A DNA stretch of 64,000 bases from Trema orientale (lineage: Eukaryota > Streptophyta > Magnoliopsida > Rosales > Cannabaceae), in contig JXTC01000244.1 of NCBI GenBank assembly GCA_002914845.1, positions 149,884 through 213,883 of the forward strand. Direction: 5' to 3'. The notes under the pieces were generated by a model. That model was not told the DNA's origin and did no database searches. It worked only from the letters and a program-made list of their open reading frames with translations. This document shows positions 11,750-24,125 of this stretch, in pieces. A program made the translations under genes and the position numbers. The stretch's first letter is position 1; each line of letters begins with the position of its first letter.

Positions 11750-12533
11750 TGACATGACCAAGTGTGGGACGAAGGGCGCTTTGCGAGACCCGAGGAAAGT
11801 GCCAGCGACCCTAGGTCATGCCGCAAGGTCCGAGGGAGAACTCACAGACCATTGGATAAATCATCCTACCATCGGGATGTACCTCGATGCCTCAGAATCT
11901 CTCGGAGACTGAGCCAAACCTCCCTCTCATCCGAACGATAGCCTGAGGCTGCTTCGAACCTCGTAAATTACGGGTCATCATTGCACTGACCTTCTGTGAG
12001 TCGCCCCTAGTTCTAAGCATAGGGTCTATGCCAACAAGTAGATGAGCTGCCAAACTACTATAGTGCTAAGGGTCTCGTCCCATTTAATGCGCCTCTCTCA
12101 GCCAAGATCAAGGGTTGGGATCACTAAACTCCTTCCCAAGACAATCCAATGGCTCTAATGCACACCAAATTACCTATTTAAGGTCCTCAACTACCACATT
12201 GAAGGCAAGCCGAAATTAAAGTTGAAACTCTGTCTTTCTCTCTCTTCATTTATATTTCTCTCATCAATAGCTCTCTACTAGAGGCTCTCTCACTAGAACT
12301 CCGATTGCTGACTTAAGCTTTGGAGTCCATTTAACAGGTACCATGCCAGTGTCAAGCACCCTCGACCACCTCCACACTCTTGGGCTCGAACCTAGTTCAC
12401 AAAGAGGGAGTTTTGACTCAGTTATCAGTAACGATCCGTGACTAATTTTGCTCTCGCACTCCTCTATAATGTAGAGACGAAATTCTGTAACCACAGCTGC
12501 CAAAGGGTCTAAGAGCACGACCATTAACAGGTC
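11750..12533. mobile_element. Probable solo LTR of a Ty3/gypsy-like retrotransposon (784 bp)
   Basis: A sharply bounded block, richer in GC than its flanks, starts TGACATGACC and ends near AACAGGTC. AATTT flanks both sides (11745-11749 and 12534-12538), as expected for a 5-bp duplication. The phrase GTACC..CCAGTGTCAAGCACC after a CT-rich leader, and a TTTAAGG TATA-like site near 12,180, are like plant gypsy LTRs. The last bases are not a clean CA, so the right end may be off by a base. No internal domains are adjacent, hence solo LTR. Confidence 0.6.
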
Positions 12534-13993
12534 AATTTGACGAAATATTGCACTATTTGACTTTGTTTTTTCTTTTTTTTTTTTTTTTTTTCAGATAGAT
12601 TAAAAGACTCTATATAGATTCATAGTTAACATTTATGCGCAGGATGGAAATTTTACGAAAAGTTTTTTCTTAAAATAATATGATAAAGTACTTTAACATA
12701 TTTCCAGAAATAAATATAAATAAAATTTTACAAAGTTGGTTTGAGTTTGATTGTGTTTTTTTTTTTTTTTTTTGGTGCATCAATATACAGTATAAAATTT
12801 TCTCCATAGTTTGTTATGCTCTTTTAAAGCTATGACTACTATTTTGGGTCTATGATACCTCAATTTCCGGATGGATAAGTATATGGGACCACCATTGAAG
12901 GTTAAAAGACAAAAGACCAAGACCCATTAATAAAACAGCCAGCCATTTACCATCTGGCATCTGCGCACCCACACCTATCGTTTTCATGGCCTTATCAATC
13001 TTATCTTCCCGGCTATTGAAATTCAAGTGGGTTTTTTGGTAAAGTCGAGAGATATGTCATCATCCTCATTGTCTCGAATGAAAATCTACTGTTTTCTTCT
13101 TATTGAAATTTCATCTGATTTCGGGTCCATAGTGAAAGTAATATGCTGAATAATATGGTTATATTGAATTATTACTTAATATATGTGTAATGTAAATAAC
13201 ATAAATATTTCTTCTTTGTATGAATAATGAAATAATTTCTCAAATATTACCCCATTTGCTTCATGCCACTACAATGAAGAGAAAGAATTCAATTTGGGAA
13301 CAATTTCTCTAGTGTGCTCTCGTGTAAATTGAGGTTCACGGACTTTGTACCTATGCATTGACATAACTAACGTTAGTCTTAGTTTTGGATAATATGCAAT
13401 ATATTATCACATACGTAGTCTAGCTTCTCCACTTCTATGTAATGAACTAGTCCACTAAATTATAAATCAAAATTCCCGTGTTATTAACCAAAATTTGTGT
13501 TTTCCTAGCATCAAACACAACCATAACTAACTTGTATGCATCTAGAATTCCACGAGCGAGCAATGCTATTCATACTAAAATAAAATCACTATATAATTTT
13601 AAATTAAAACTGATAAAGAATGAATTTTTTTCAACCAATAGTGAATTATTGATAATTAGTTAATATAGGTCTATTCTAGTCCAATAGTTCGTGATGATTT
13701 TTTTTTTTTATTTTTTTCCTCTTTTTCTTTTCCAGACTAAGGAATGGAAATGCATTTGAGATGCGACTATCATGCTCTTTTTTTTTTTTTCTTTTCCTTA
13801 TCAAGTATCATGCTCTGTCCTAAAATAATTAACTTTGACATTTTTCTTAAAATTGGCAAAAAAATCCCCCATTGCCCCTAAATTATCTTCTTAGATCTTA
13901 ATCACCGCTATTTTTTTTGTGGCCACTGCCTCTCATCATCTAGTTTATGCTTTTGTAATTTTTTGTGCCTTACAAGGACAAAGTCACCAGGCG
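12534..13993. other. Intergenic, no gene seen
   Basis: AT-rich DNA with several long T runs (near 12,570, 12,760, 13,700 and 13,780). No recognisable coding or RNA signal. Confidence 0.6.
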
Positions 13994-14001
13994 ATTTTAG
14001 T

Positions 14002-14728
14002 TAGGGATGGCAATTTAAGTCACGACACAATACCACGACTCGAAAACGACACGAAGTTAGCGGGTTTGAGTTTCTCTTAAACAGGTACAGGTTAAAACAG
14101 GTTAAACCCGATTAAACACGATTAAATAATAGATCATTAGCAGGTTAACCTGTTAACCCGAAATTGACCCGTTTAACATGATTAAATTTTTTGAGACATT
14201 GTATTATCTTGTGTGTACCAAGACTTAAAACTTCCCTTTTATGTTTTATGTACTAAAACTTGAAAGTTCTATTTTGGTTTTAAACTTTGGATTGTGTGTT
14301 ATATTTATTTGATTATGGTTGCTTGGTTATATTGGAAATATAAAATAAGTTAATAGATTATATCAAATTATATTAAAAATGTGAAATAGGTTAATATGTT
14401 AAAATTAATAGGTTAATACGTTATGTCAAGTTGAACTAAATACAACATATTTAACATTAACATGTTAAATTGAGTTCAATTAACGGGTTAACAGTATATA
14501 TGTTAGCAGATCGTGTTACGTTGGACACGATCTGAATACAACATATTTAAATAACGTGTTAAATGTTTCGCTCACAGGTTAACCTGTTTATTTAGCGTGT
14601 CGGGTGTGGATTTTTACAAATCATGACACGAATAATAAACGTGTCGGATTTGAGTTTGGTAATTGCTCGTTATATATATGCTTCGACACGACACGAATAT
14701 GACACGACAACACGAATTGCCACTCCTA
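14002..14728. mobile_element. Non-autonomous hAT-type element (727 bp), TAGGG family copy 1
   Basis: The ends TAGGGATGGCAATT and AATTGCCACTCCTA form an inverted repeat matching at 12 of 14 bases. The flanks carry a perfect 8-bp target duplication ATTTTAGT (13994-14001 and 14729-14736), diagnostic of the hAT superfamily. The interior has repeated ACACGA and GGTTAA/TTAACC words, probably subterminal repeats, and no transposase frame. A second copy is at 61,244. Confidence 0.88.
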
Positions 14729-14736
14729 ATTTTAGT

Positions 14737-15240
14737 CCCATAGCATCACACTAAAAATAGCCATTCTCCATTTAAGTTTTAACCAAATGAAGATTTTACT
14801 TTTCACTCTTGTCCCACATTCTTTAGTAAGTCATCTAATTAACCATCCGAAATTTTTACCACAGATCTTCTTCCATCCCACTCACTGCAGTTCCATCAAT
14901 TTTCCGTAACCATAATTAATCAATTAATTCAGTCAGTCCATCACAGTCGAACTTGTGAAATTGTCAATAATGGGGGTTCATATGCGCAGAAGGGGCCATT
15001 CTTAGACATTTTATCTTATTTTCTTTCGCTGGGATAAGAAGATTATGACAGCTGACAAAAGCGCCTGAGGGTCTGATAATTTAATTTTTAAATTTTCAAT
15101 CTCATTATGTACCAAACTTTATTATATATTCAGTTGATCAACCAGTTAAGATTAGGTGCCCTCTGTCAACGACCCCAGTCCTTCTCAAATTGTTAATTAT
15201 TATTATAATTTGTCAAGTTTTACTCTCTGATTTAATCCAA
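14737..15240. other. Intergenic, no gene seen
   Basis: AT-rich sequence between the hAT element and possible 3' exons of the serine-rich gene. Nothing else is supported. Confidence 0.55.
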
Positions 15241-15994
15241 TCCTTCTGAGTCCATCAATGAAAATTACACCTGCAAAAATCAAAACCCAAAGAGTAATTT
15301 TTGCAGAAAATTTAAAGAACACAGAGAAAAGAAAAAGTAAAATATATATATATATATTGCTTACCTCGTAGACGGATCAGGCCAGAGGAAGACGACGAAC
15401 GCAAAAGCAATTTCATTGCTCAAGCAAGACACACAGTACGCCACAGATACCCCTAGAAACGGAACAAAACGAAAAACGTTAAAACGAAACGGCAAACAGA
15501 CGCGTGGAAGAAACGTACGTGTAAGGAACTAAAAAAGAAACGGACTTCAAATGCTTTAAGGCCAAAAATCCGTTAGATTAAACGGATTAATCACTTGGAT
15601 TTAGTTTATGGATTTATGGATTGATTTTATTAGGGTCCGAAAGCTCGTTGAATCACCATTAATGGCAGCAACTCAGAATAAAAAAAGAATTTTATATACG
15701 TTTTATATACAGAGAAACTATATAATATTATAATATTATTATTGTCCTGTATAGAATTTCGGTCACCGGAGTACACAAAAACCAGGTCCGTTTCCGAATC
15801 CTCATCATCGCAAAGGTCAAGTCACAAACCGCCTTCGCCGGGATCTGACGTCATTGCCGCCGCCGTTCGCGGCCGAAATCTCCGTCGCCGGGAAAAAAAA
15901 CTCGGAGAGAGACCAGTACTATAGGTAGCTAGCTAAGGCTACTACGATTTGATACAGAGTTTTCGAAGTTTCAACATACCAAATCGGATCAAGA
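15240..15994 (-). other. Possible spliced 3' exons downstream of the serine-rich gene
   Basis: Reading the minus strand past the stop codon, a donor G|GTATGT lies at 15980/15979. A block at 15452-15365 is flanked by an acceptor (TTTCTAG) and a donor (GAG|GTAAGC), and another acceptor (TTTTTGCAG) precedes 15270. The 88-nt block is open in one frame and would read hydrophobic residues VSVAYCVSCLSNEIAFAF, ending a few codons into the next exon. It may be an intron-containing 3' UTR, an alternative C-terminus, or part of a small separate gene. Splice-site sequence alone cannot decide. Confidence 0.33.
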
Positions 15995-16678
15995 TCAAGA
16001 ACCTTCTCCTCCTCCATCATCACCGGACATGGACATGATCGAGAGCCGGCTCGGCCTCGGCCGGAAGTCGGCGCGCCGCCTCTGCTGATGCGAAGACGGA
16101 CGGATCAGAGCCGCCAGGGCTCGCTTTACGAGATCGGCGCCCTCGACTCCGCCGATCCTCACCAGCGAGTTCGTCATGGCCGACCTCCGCGCGTTGAGCC
16201 GGTTCGGCGCGTACGGCGCGTGAGGATTCGACGAAGAGGACGACGAGTTGCCAAAGCCCTTGTGGAGGCTGCAGCGGAAAGAGCCCGGGTGCGTCGTAGG
16301 GGAACACAAGCACGTCCTCTTCTGGTGGCCGTGGCCACTCTGCCTCCTCACCACCTGATGAGGATGATTACGGTTGTTGCCCACGCCGCCACGTGGCGCA
16401 ACGGCGATCGACCGGTTCGGCGAAGTCGGACGGTCCAGGGAGAACCGCACGGACGAGGACGACGGGGATGGCGACGCGCCGACGAGGTTGACGCGCGTCG
16501 GGGAGGCGGATCGGTGAAAGAAGGTGGAGGAGCGGGAGGCGAAGCTGGAGCTGGAGGAAGCGAAAGCCGAGGAGGAAGACGAAGATGGCGATGACGAGTA
16601 CGGAGAGTTGTAGAATCTTCCTGAGGGTGAGAGAGAACGGAGTACCGGTGCGCTTGTTCTTCTAGAAGAAACCGCCAT
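15995..16678 (-). CDS. Serine-rich protein (227 aa), plant-specific family
   Basis: A complete single-exon frame from ATG at 16678 to TGA at 15995-15997. Residues 1-90 are low-complexity and Ser-rich with scattered Arg and Pro. Residues 121-139 are RTCLCSPTTHPGSFRCSLH, the signature of the plant 'serine-rich protein-like' family. A basic block (about 191-211) reads LIRPSSHQQRRRADFRPRPS. Function is unknown for the family; the Cys/His-containing motif might bind metal or a partner, but that is a guess. The region is much more GC-rich than its flanks. The paralogue at 45,510 shares the motif and the basic block. A TATA box lies 153 bp upstream of the ATG, followed by a GA/CT-rich leader. High-GC frames on the opposite strand are shadows. 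Confidence 0.9.
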   Translation of the reverse strand: MAVSSRRTSAPVLRSLSPSGRFYNSPYSSSPSSSSSSAFASSSSSFASRSSTFFHRSASPTRVNLVGASPSPSSSSVRFSLDRPTSPNRSIAVAPRGGVGNNRNHPHQVVRRQSGHGHQKRTCLCSPTTHPGSFRCSLHKGFGNSSSSSSNPHAPYAPNRLNARRSAMTNSLVRIGGVEGADLVKRALAALIRPSSHQQRRRADFRPRPSRLSIMSMSGDDGGGEGS

Positions 16679-16830
16679 TTTCTTTTTTGGTTTTGCAGTA
16701 GAGAGAGAGAGTTGGAAGTCTAGGAGAGAGAAAGCGAATAGGGAGGAATTTTTTTTTTTTCTTTTTTGATTTTTCTAAAAAGATGGGTTTGGCTGCCTAA
16801 TTCGGCAAACCTAGCTTCACTCAAGCCCTG

Positions 16831-16840
16831 TATTTATAGT
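16831..16840 (-). promoter_or_regulatory. TATA box of the serine-rich gene
   Basis: ACTATAAATA on the minus strand, 153 bp upstream of the start codon. It predicts transcription starting near 16,800 and a leader of about 120 nt containing a CT-rich microsatellite (16,698-16,709). Confidence 0.6.
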
Positions 16841-16841
16841 G

Positions 16842-18356
16842 TTTTCAGGAGGAGATTTTGCGTGGGGGAGAAGGTAGTTGTTTTCTCGCGATATTTTGGT
16901 GAATGAGTCCTGTGTATATTTGGCTTCTGCATTCATACCCTTACCATATTTCCTTATTTGTGACTTTTAACACCCGTTTTTCTTTGGCATGATTAATTTC
17001 TATAAATTCTATATTTATATGTCTTTTTCTCCCTTCCCCAAACTTTTCTTTCCCTAAAGAAAATATCAAATCTAAACAAAAATGTAACAATTACCCTGAT
17101 CAGGTTAGGTAAATATTTTTGATTGATAAATTTGGCTATATTTTTTGCTCTGCTATCTCATTATTGCTTGTTATATGTACTTTATTAAAATATTTCACAT
17201 TTTACTAACATAATAAAGTATAATTAAGTTCTTATGTCATTTTTTTAAAAAAATTTTAAGGAAAATATTTCCGTCTTCGTTATTATTTTATACCAAATTC
17301 TAGAAAGGAAAATTTTTGAATTGGGAAATTGCTTAATTAGCGTGTAAATCATTTCCTAAAAGTATTAACCAAAAATAGAAGACAAAATAATAATTACCCT
17401 TAATTTTCATGTGAAAACCATTAAAAGAATAAGTAATCACTCAATCATTTAGCTAATTTAATTAAGAATTCCCATAAATCATATTGGGGGTATAATTAAT
17501 GTGACTATCTTTTTTGGTTCATACTTAAAAGGAGAAAACAAAAGCAAAAACCAAATGAGATAGAATGATATGAAATGAATGTGTACGTGCATTACAAAAA
17601 TAACGTCTCTGCACAAATACAATGGATGTTCTAATTGGCTATGACGTGCATTATTTTATTTTAAACACAGAAACAAAATTGTAGCTAATAGCTACTCCAT
17701 AAACGAAATTAAGTAAATAAACAGGGGCATAAATGCAAAAAGAAAAAGGGGTGAAACAAAAAAGGCTAACCTAACCAGAGGTTGCCGGTTGGGGTTAGTT
17801 AAATCGAGGGTTAAGATTTTCCAGTTGGGGGAATCCAACGGTTTTTCAGAAAGCTATGTGCTCAGTGGATAGTGGCTAGTAATGGCTAATATTGGAAGAG
17901 AAAATTAGAAAATAAAATTTTTTAAAAACAAAAAGTGAAAAAAGATTGGACCGTTTCTTAAGTGACAGCTTTTTGGGAATAGTGAAAGGCTGCCACGTAT
18001 GTTGGGTTCCATTATCACACACTTTGACACTCCCCCCCTCTTTACATTCCACGTACTCCCCTATTCACCGTGGGCCGGGGGCCCCTTGTTTTTGGTACAC
18101 ATTTTTAACACACAACAAACACATATTAAACTACTCAAATTAGATTTAGCAAAAAAACAAAACAAAAAAAGAAATCCTATTCAAGTTTGAAATGTTTATT
18201 TTCGGTGTTTTATTGTTGACATACTATTTTACCCCTTATCAACATTGTCATATCAATTTTTAACCATTCGATAAGACCCTAAAATGCATCGAGTAAAATA
18301 AATAAAATTCTGGTAACACTCTTTAAGGGTTTTAATTGTGGGTTAATGATGGTGTA
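16842..18356. other. Upstream region of the serine-rich gene; no other gene seen
   Basis: AT-rich sequence, except for a mixed-composition island near 17,940-18,090 with CCACGTA words and a C run. It may hold distal promoter elements of the minus-strand gene. No coding frame is convincing. Confidence 0.5.
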
Positions 18357-18592
18357 TATATATAAGTTGCCAATCTAGTAGTTTTCTTTTTTTTTTTAAC
18401 TATTGGATCATCATCTAATGGTCATCCAACGACTATAATGAAGTGCATGAAAAGACATACATCATTAATATTATTTCTCTCTTTTACTTTTTAATATAAA
18501 AAAATGTATAAAAAAAATTTTCATTAGCCAAAATAATACCTATGTATAGGTAAAAAAAAAAAAAATACTACTGAATTAATACCCATATATAT
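18357..18592 (-). mobile_element. Foldback MITE, family A, solitary copy
   Basis: The ends (TTGCCAATCTAGTAG on the left and ACTGAATTAATACCCATATA on the right) and the inner palindromes CATCTAATGGTCATCCAACG and CCTATGTATAGG match the copies at 4,639 and 59,761 in inverted orientation. No family B element adjoins. The ends sit in TATATA, so the exact duplication is ambiguous. Confidence 0.72.
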
Positions 18593-19514
18593 ACTTTTTT
18601 ATATACCTCTTTTTGGTGTTTCATCTATCCTATTTTCCTGAAATTTTCAATTACTCATTATTTTATTTGTTTGGTATAACAAGTTTAAATACCCCTTTAA
18701 GAGTATTTCAGTAAATTATCTATCTAATTTGCGTCAGACCAAATAAGTGTATAACTTATTTCAATTTGTGCAAAATGAAATATATAAATTGAAAGATGGG
18801 TTAGCCTACATAATAGAAATAGGTAAATATCTATTAAAAAAATAATAATGCTGGAGAAACGCAAAATATACACAAGACATACACATAATGACGTGTCATT
18901 AGTTTTTACCACTTATGATTTTTGAAATAGGCTCCTATTATATATGTGAGTGGCTCAAAACACATGCAAAATCATTGTGCCTATGTTTTGTATGTATTAT
19001 GTGCATACCCAGCATTACTCTTTAAAAAATTTTCTATCTGTGTATTAAAATTAAACTAATTTAATTGAAGCTTATATAGTTTCTTATAACCAAATATGTT
19101 TATTATTTAGCCTAAAGATATGTTGAGTCAATCCATAGATTAATTTCCCCCCAAAATAAGAATCTGAAGTTCATTTTGTGTCGTTTTGGATCTAATTAAT
19201 ATTGTAGGTTCTAAGTTGACTCACATATTATTTGTGTAATGAAAACGTCATTTAGATTGATCTTTCATAAAATATTTAAACAATATAATTGTTAGCTTAC
19301 TTGATTTTTTTAAAAAGTTTTAGTGAAAATGTTATAAAAAGGGCCTTGTATTTCAACTGTTTTTAAAGATAACCCTTATGTTTTAAGAAATATGAGAAAA
19401 TCTCATTGAATTTGATTTTTTATTACAAAAAAGGCTAGTAACTTGACAATTTTTCAAACTCAGTCTTCTCATATAAACTACATTTAGAAACGTCATAGCA
19501 TGACCTTTAAAAGG
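18593..19514. other. Intergenic, no gene seen
   Basis: AT-rich DNA without recognisable coding, RNA or terminal-repeat signals. Confidence 0.55.
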
Positions 19515-20117
19515 TAACTCCACTCATGTTTCGTGTCGTGCTCGGTATACCCAATAAATTATCATGTCGTGATTGTATTTCCAGGCCTGGCATGGCCCAT
19601 AGGCACATGCACATTTCGTGTCTTGCTCGTCCTCGTACTTGTATTCAGCATATTTTTGTATTAGGCACAGTGAGCTCAAATTAGAATTAATTGCTAATTT
19701 CTAATTGTCAATTAATATATATTCCTACAAAAAGAGTAAAATCTATTAATATCAATTAAGTGTGAGACTTAGCACTAATTTTTAATAGTCATTATTCTTT
19801 TTTAGTAATTATTATTAGTATAATTTATCATCATGTCATTAATTCTAAAAGTAATCGTTTTATATTTTAAATAAAAATAAAATATTTTTTAAGTATCTAG
19901 TATCATGCTTTTATGGGCAGCGCCGTGCTTTTGTCCAGCATTGTGTCATGCCGTGCCGACTCATAGTGCCTTAAAACATGAGCCTAACACGGCCCAATAC
20001 CTCATGTTATACTTGGCACGGCCTAATGTCACCTCATACTGTGCTGTGTTTGGCACGAATTTTTTCGTGTCATGCTATCGTGCCTAATGGATGACACGAC
20101 ATATTTGACATCTCTTA
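19515..20117. mobile_element. Likely degenerate hAT-type element, TAGGG-like family
   Basis: Both ends are rich in CGTGTCGTGCTCGG-like words inverted between left (19,530-19,630) and right (19,910-20,100), and the interior is AT-rich. The right end TTTGACATCTCTTA resembles the right ends of the elements at 14,002 and 61,244. No clear 8-bp duplication was found, so class and borders are tentative. Confidence 0.42.
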
Positions 20118-20223
20118 TTACATTGGGAAAAATTAATTGAAAAACATGACCTTAATGGATGTTAGATTTAGGTTTAAATTAATTTGTATTTTTATTTTGT
20201 GTATGGATACATAGATCATTAGC

Positions 20224-20570
20224 GGAGCCAGTAAGGGGCGATGAGTTGCCCCCCTGAAATTTTTTAGTTTTTATTTTTTTATATGTATTTGTTTTTGAAA
20301 AAAATCAATTATGCCCTAATTTGACCCAACTGAATGCCTTTATTTGCCCTACTGAATTTTTAAAATTATAAGTTTTACATGTATTTTAAAAAAAATTCAA
20401 GTTATGCACTACTTGGTAATTAAAATTTTAATCGAACCCTTGCATTTTTATGGTAAAAAAGTTTAATCTTTATGTTTGAGTAAACAAAATACTTTGTCTT
20501 TTAGCTCTTCAAATTATTTTGAATCTAAATTAATTTTAAAACTCAACTAAATTCAACTAAACTCATTCGT
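20224..20570. mobile_element. Fragment of the GGAGCC hAT family
   Basis: It starts TAGCGGAGCCAGTAAGGGG and continues with TTGCCCCCCTGAAATTTTTT, matching in inverse the right end of the 33,506-34,344 element. The other end was not located. Related fragments occur near 26,180 and 60,395. Confidence 0.45.
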
Positions 20571-22941
20571 AAAAAGGGGAAAGAAAAAAGATAAAAAATT
20601 GGGAAAGTTTAAGAAGAAAAGAGAAAAAAAAATCGAAAAGTCGAAATATTATTAAGAAATAAGTATAAACAATTCTTAAATTTATTTTAAATCTAAATTT
20701 ACTATTAACTAAGAGTTATGTTGTTATTTTCCATCATTTCTCTATTTTGATGATATGAGGAGGTTGAATTTCGAAAATAATCAAACTATAAGACTTTTTG
20801 AAATTAAAAATAATAATAATAAACTCAAAACAGTTTTCTCATATTTCTTAAAATATAATTGGTTTTATAATATATATACATAAATAAATAAATATATATA
20901 TATAAAAGATCATTTTACTAAGTTTTCTGTTTTTGAGGTTTTATTTTATTAAAAAACAAGTTAGCTTAACTTCCCAAAAAAAAAAGGAAGTTAGCTAACT
21001 AGTTTATGTTTTTCATTTTATTTACATAAAATTTATCAAAAAAAGTTTTTATGAAATAATTATTTAGTTTTTCATGATATATTTTAATTAAAAAAAGAAT
21101 TAATCAGTTTAATTCGAATTAATTTTGTGCCAAACATATACAAATAAATTTACATAGTTAGTGGTGTGGTGGATTATCATATCGTGGCTAAATTTCCTTT
21201 GCAACCATAATAAGGATCAGTTCAATATGAGAATAGATGATTACTTCCATTTTTCTTTTTTCACCGTGGCAAGAAACACGGTTTTCGCATAGCTTATTCA
21301 TAGCTAGATTTTCTCTCCATGTCAAAAATAAATTTAAAGAGCGGTAAAGTTAAGAAGTAACAAATCATTAATTATTAGTATATTACCCAAAAAGGTTGGG
21401 GATTGATTTACGTCATTTTTAAGGGTTAATTCATAATATTTCTTTTCGAGATAAAACAGGCTGGAATTTGTTGTTTAAGCTTTTCATTGATTCATCAATT
21501 TAGAAGAGGGAAAAAACAAAATTACATATGGGACCATTAACATATGCAATACAGCAGCATCACTCCCAAAATTAAAGAACATTTTTATTAGTTTTCTTTG
21601 AACCAAATTAATTTAATGAATTTCTTTATCCATGCCAAAAAATTACCATAGGAATTGATTAGTCCAGATCTTATTAAATTTCTCGTAGATAACGTGATAC
21701 CAACAATTTTAGCCTAAACCAATTAAAAATTCCACTCCAAAATCCACGAAAACAATCAGCACCAATAATATCAAAATCCAACAAAATACCTTTTATCATA
21801 CACATTACATACTAGAAAATAAAAAATAAAAAAAAAAGAGAAAAGGAGAAAATGATCATAAAAACATGCAACACCCACTATGAATGAACACCACAAACTT
21901 TATTATGCTAATTTAATATTTAAGATAATTTTCTTTTTTCTTTTTTTAAGTTTATAGATTCTTCATGTTGAAGTCTTGCATGTGAAGGGTATAATTTTCA
22001 GAGATATGGAATCAACATTGGGGCCTCAATACTAGTGAATGTGGCACACATCCATTGAAAGGTGGAGGACACTTGGTGCATTTTCAAATTTTCTCATTTT
22101 GATTATTTGCTCAGCTTATTACCAAATCTCTCACAAAAAAGTAGTCAATAATATATTGGTTAGAAGTCTGCTAGAAGATTTCCAAGGCAAGGCTACATAA
22201 GTGTAAGAGCCAAAATGGGTGGCCTTGAAATAGTCATGGCGCCTTGCGTCAAATTAATAGAAGCATCTCTCGTAAATTTACCAAAAAGGAGTAATAATTA
22301 TATTAATAAAAAATTATATCATAATCAAAGAAACAAAGAAAACGTGTAGGCCACACTGATTTATGGAAAGTCATGAATTTCTTAGTTGCTAATGACTTGT
22401 TATAATCTTTACAGAAAAATATCTATATTTTATTTTTTAGGGTCTTTTCTTTATGATTTTTTTTAATAAAATTTGTCGTCTACATCGGTTGGAAAAAGAT
22501 GGCAAAGGATACTTCTCAGAACTAAATTAATATTGTTGAAACTTCTTTTTATTATGTATATTCAAATTACGCACTAATTAGTTCGCTTTCTTGGTCACCA
22601 AGGACCAATAAAGATAGTGTAGAAGAACAAAAAGCATATGTAATTGCTTTTTCATTCCCATTACTTCTCATTTTCCTTTCACTATTTTCCTTCTTTTTTT
22701 TTCCTCTTAATAATTTTGTTTGTCCATAAAAAGGGAAGAAAAAGTGATACAACCTTTGACGGTAAGAAGCTATATAGTGATGGTATACATAGTTTTCAAA
22801 AATTACGTACGTCTATTTATGCCATAATTTTCAAGAAAAATTTGGAAACCGAAATCACCATTAATAAGATAAGATTTCTCCTATTAATCTAAGATAAAAA
22901 TTTACCTCATTTTAATTCTTTAGGTTATTAATATTATTAGT
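20571..22941. other. Intergenic, no gene seen
   Basis: Long AT-rich stretch with A/T runs. I found no coding or RNA gene. Confidence 0.55.
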
Positions 22942-23628
22942 ATTTATTTAGGCTTTTTATTACCAAAATCTCTGAATTTGGAACAATTTAGTAAAATTAA
23001 TCCTGAACTCAATCTTTTAGAGTAAAACCCCCTAAAGTCTCCTAATATTAGAGCAAAACCCCCTAAAGTCCCCTGATATTAGTTTTGTTAGAGAAAAAAA
23101 AAAAAGAATCTGCTAGTTCTTTTAACTGTTAAGTCTTTATTCTCTTATTTGTGGCTTTTAGATCCTTATTAGTATATTTTTATTTCACGTTAATCCCTTT
23201 TAATATTTTCTATCCAAAAATATTATCAATTAGCATTTGCCCAAAAGGTGCTCATCTCAGCAAGGATAAAATTAGAAATAAAGGGAAATTATTATTTAAA
23301 AAAATAAAAAAAGAGTTGTTGTTATCGTTTTAGTTCAAAATGGAGGTATGAAATTAGAAAATTTTATTGGGTTCTAATATAGATCTTCTTTGGTCTAAGT
23401 ATTCATATATCTAGAAAAGAGATATACATTTCTTTTTTTTTTTTTAAATTAGAATTTATAGAACTAACTATACCATTTTTCATTTTGTTTTTCCTATAGT
23501 TACTGTTCTTTCAATTTTTTTTCTAAAAAAAATCTCATGCTTATTTAAAAGTCCTTATAAAGGTGATAAAAAAGCACCCATATAGGTGTCAACAAAAAAA
23601 AAAAAATACTGCAAAATATGTATTTTAT

Positions 23629-23691
23629 TTTGCCCAATTTATAGAGGACATGTTCTTTTTTTGAATACATGTCCTCTATAAATTGGGCAAA
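23629..23691. repeat. Perfect 25-bp hairpin at the centre of the foldback element
   Basis: Arms 23629-23653 and 23667-23691 are exact reverse complements around a 13-base spacer. They contain CCCAATTTATAGAGGACATG. The hairpin joins the two long arms. Confidence 0.9.
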
Positions 23692-24023
23692 AGAAAATGC
23701 ATATATCTATTCTAGATATATGAATACTTGGACTAAAGTAGATCAATATTGGAACCTAATAAAATTTTTCAATTTCTTACCTCCGTCTTGAATGAAACCA
23801 ATAACCCTAACTCTTTTTTTTTTATTTTTTTAAATAATAATTTCCTTTTGTTTCCAATTTTATCCCTGCTGAGATTAGCACCTTTTGGGCAAGTATTAAT
23901 TGACAATAATTTTGGATTGAAAAGACTAAAAAGGATTAATGTGAAACAAAAATATAATAATGAGGACCTAAAAGCCACAAATAAGAGGATAAGGACTTAA
24001 TAGTAAAAAAAAACTAACAGAAA

Positions 24024-24125
24024 CATTTCTTTTTTTCTAATAAAACTATTGTCAGGGGACTTCAGGGAGTTTTTTCTTTTTTTCTAATAAAACTAATATC
24101 AGGGGACTTCAGGGGGTTTTTCTCT
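24024..24125. repeat. Tandem duplication inside the right foldback arm
   Basis: A segment of about 57 bp with TTTTTTTCTAATAAAACTA and CAGGGGACTTCAGGG occurs twice in a row. The left arm has a related doubled CCCCCTAAAGTC block near 23,028-23,080. Confidence 0.75.

Noticed and set aside
11750..12533. Protein-coding frame at 12,264-12,524 on the minus strand
   Set aside because: It lies inside the LTR-like block and shows no known domain.
16020..16594. Other long frames over the serine-rich gene on both strands
   Set aside because: They are shadows of a GC-rich coding region and lack any family motif. Only the frame with RTCLCSPTTHPGSFRCSLH makes sense.
23151..23978. Two similar small proteins on opposite strands
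   Set aside because: They are mirror reads of the foldback arms and not separate genes.
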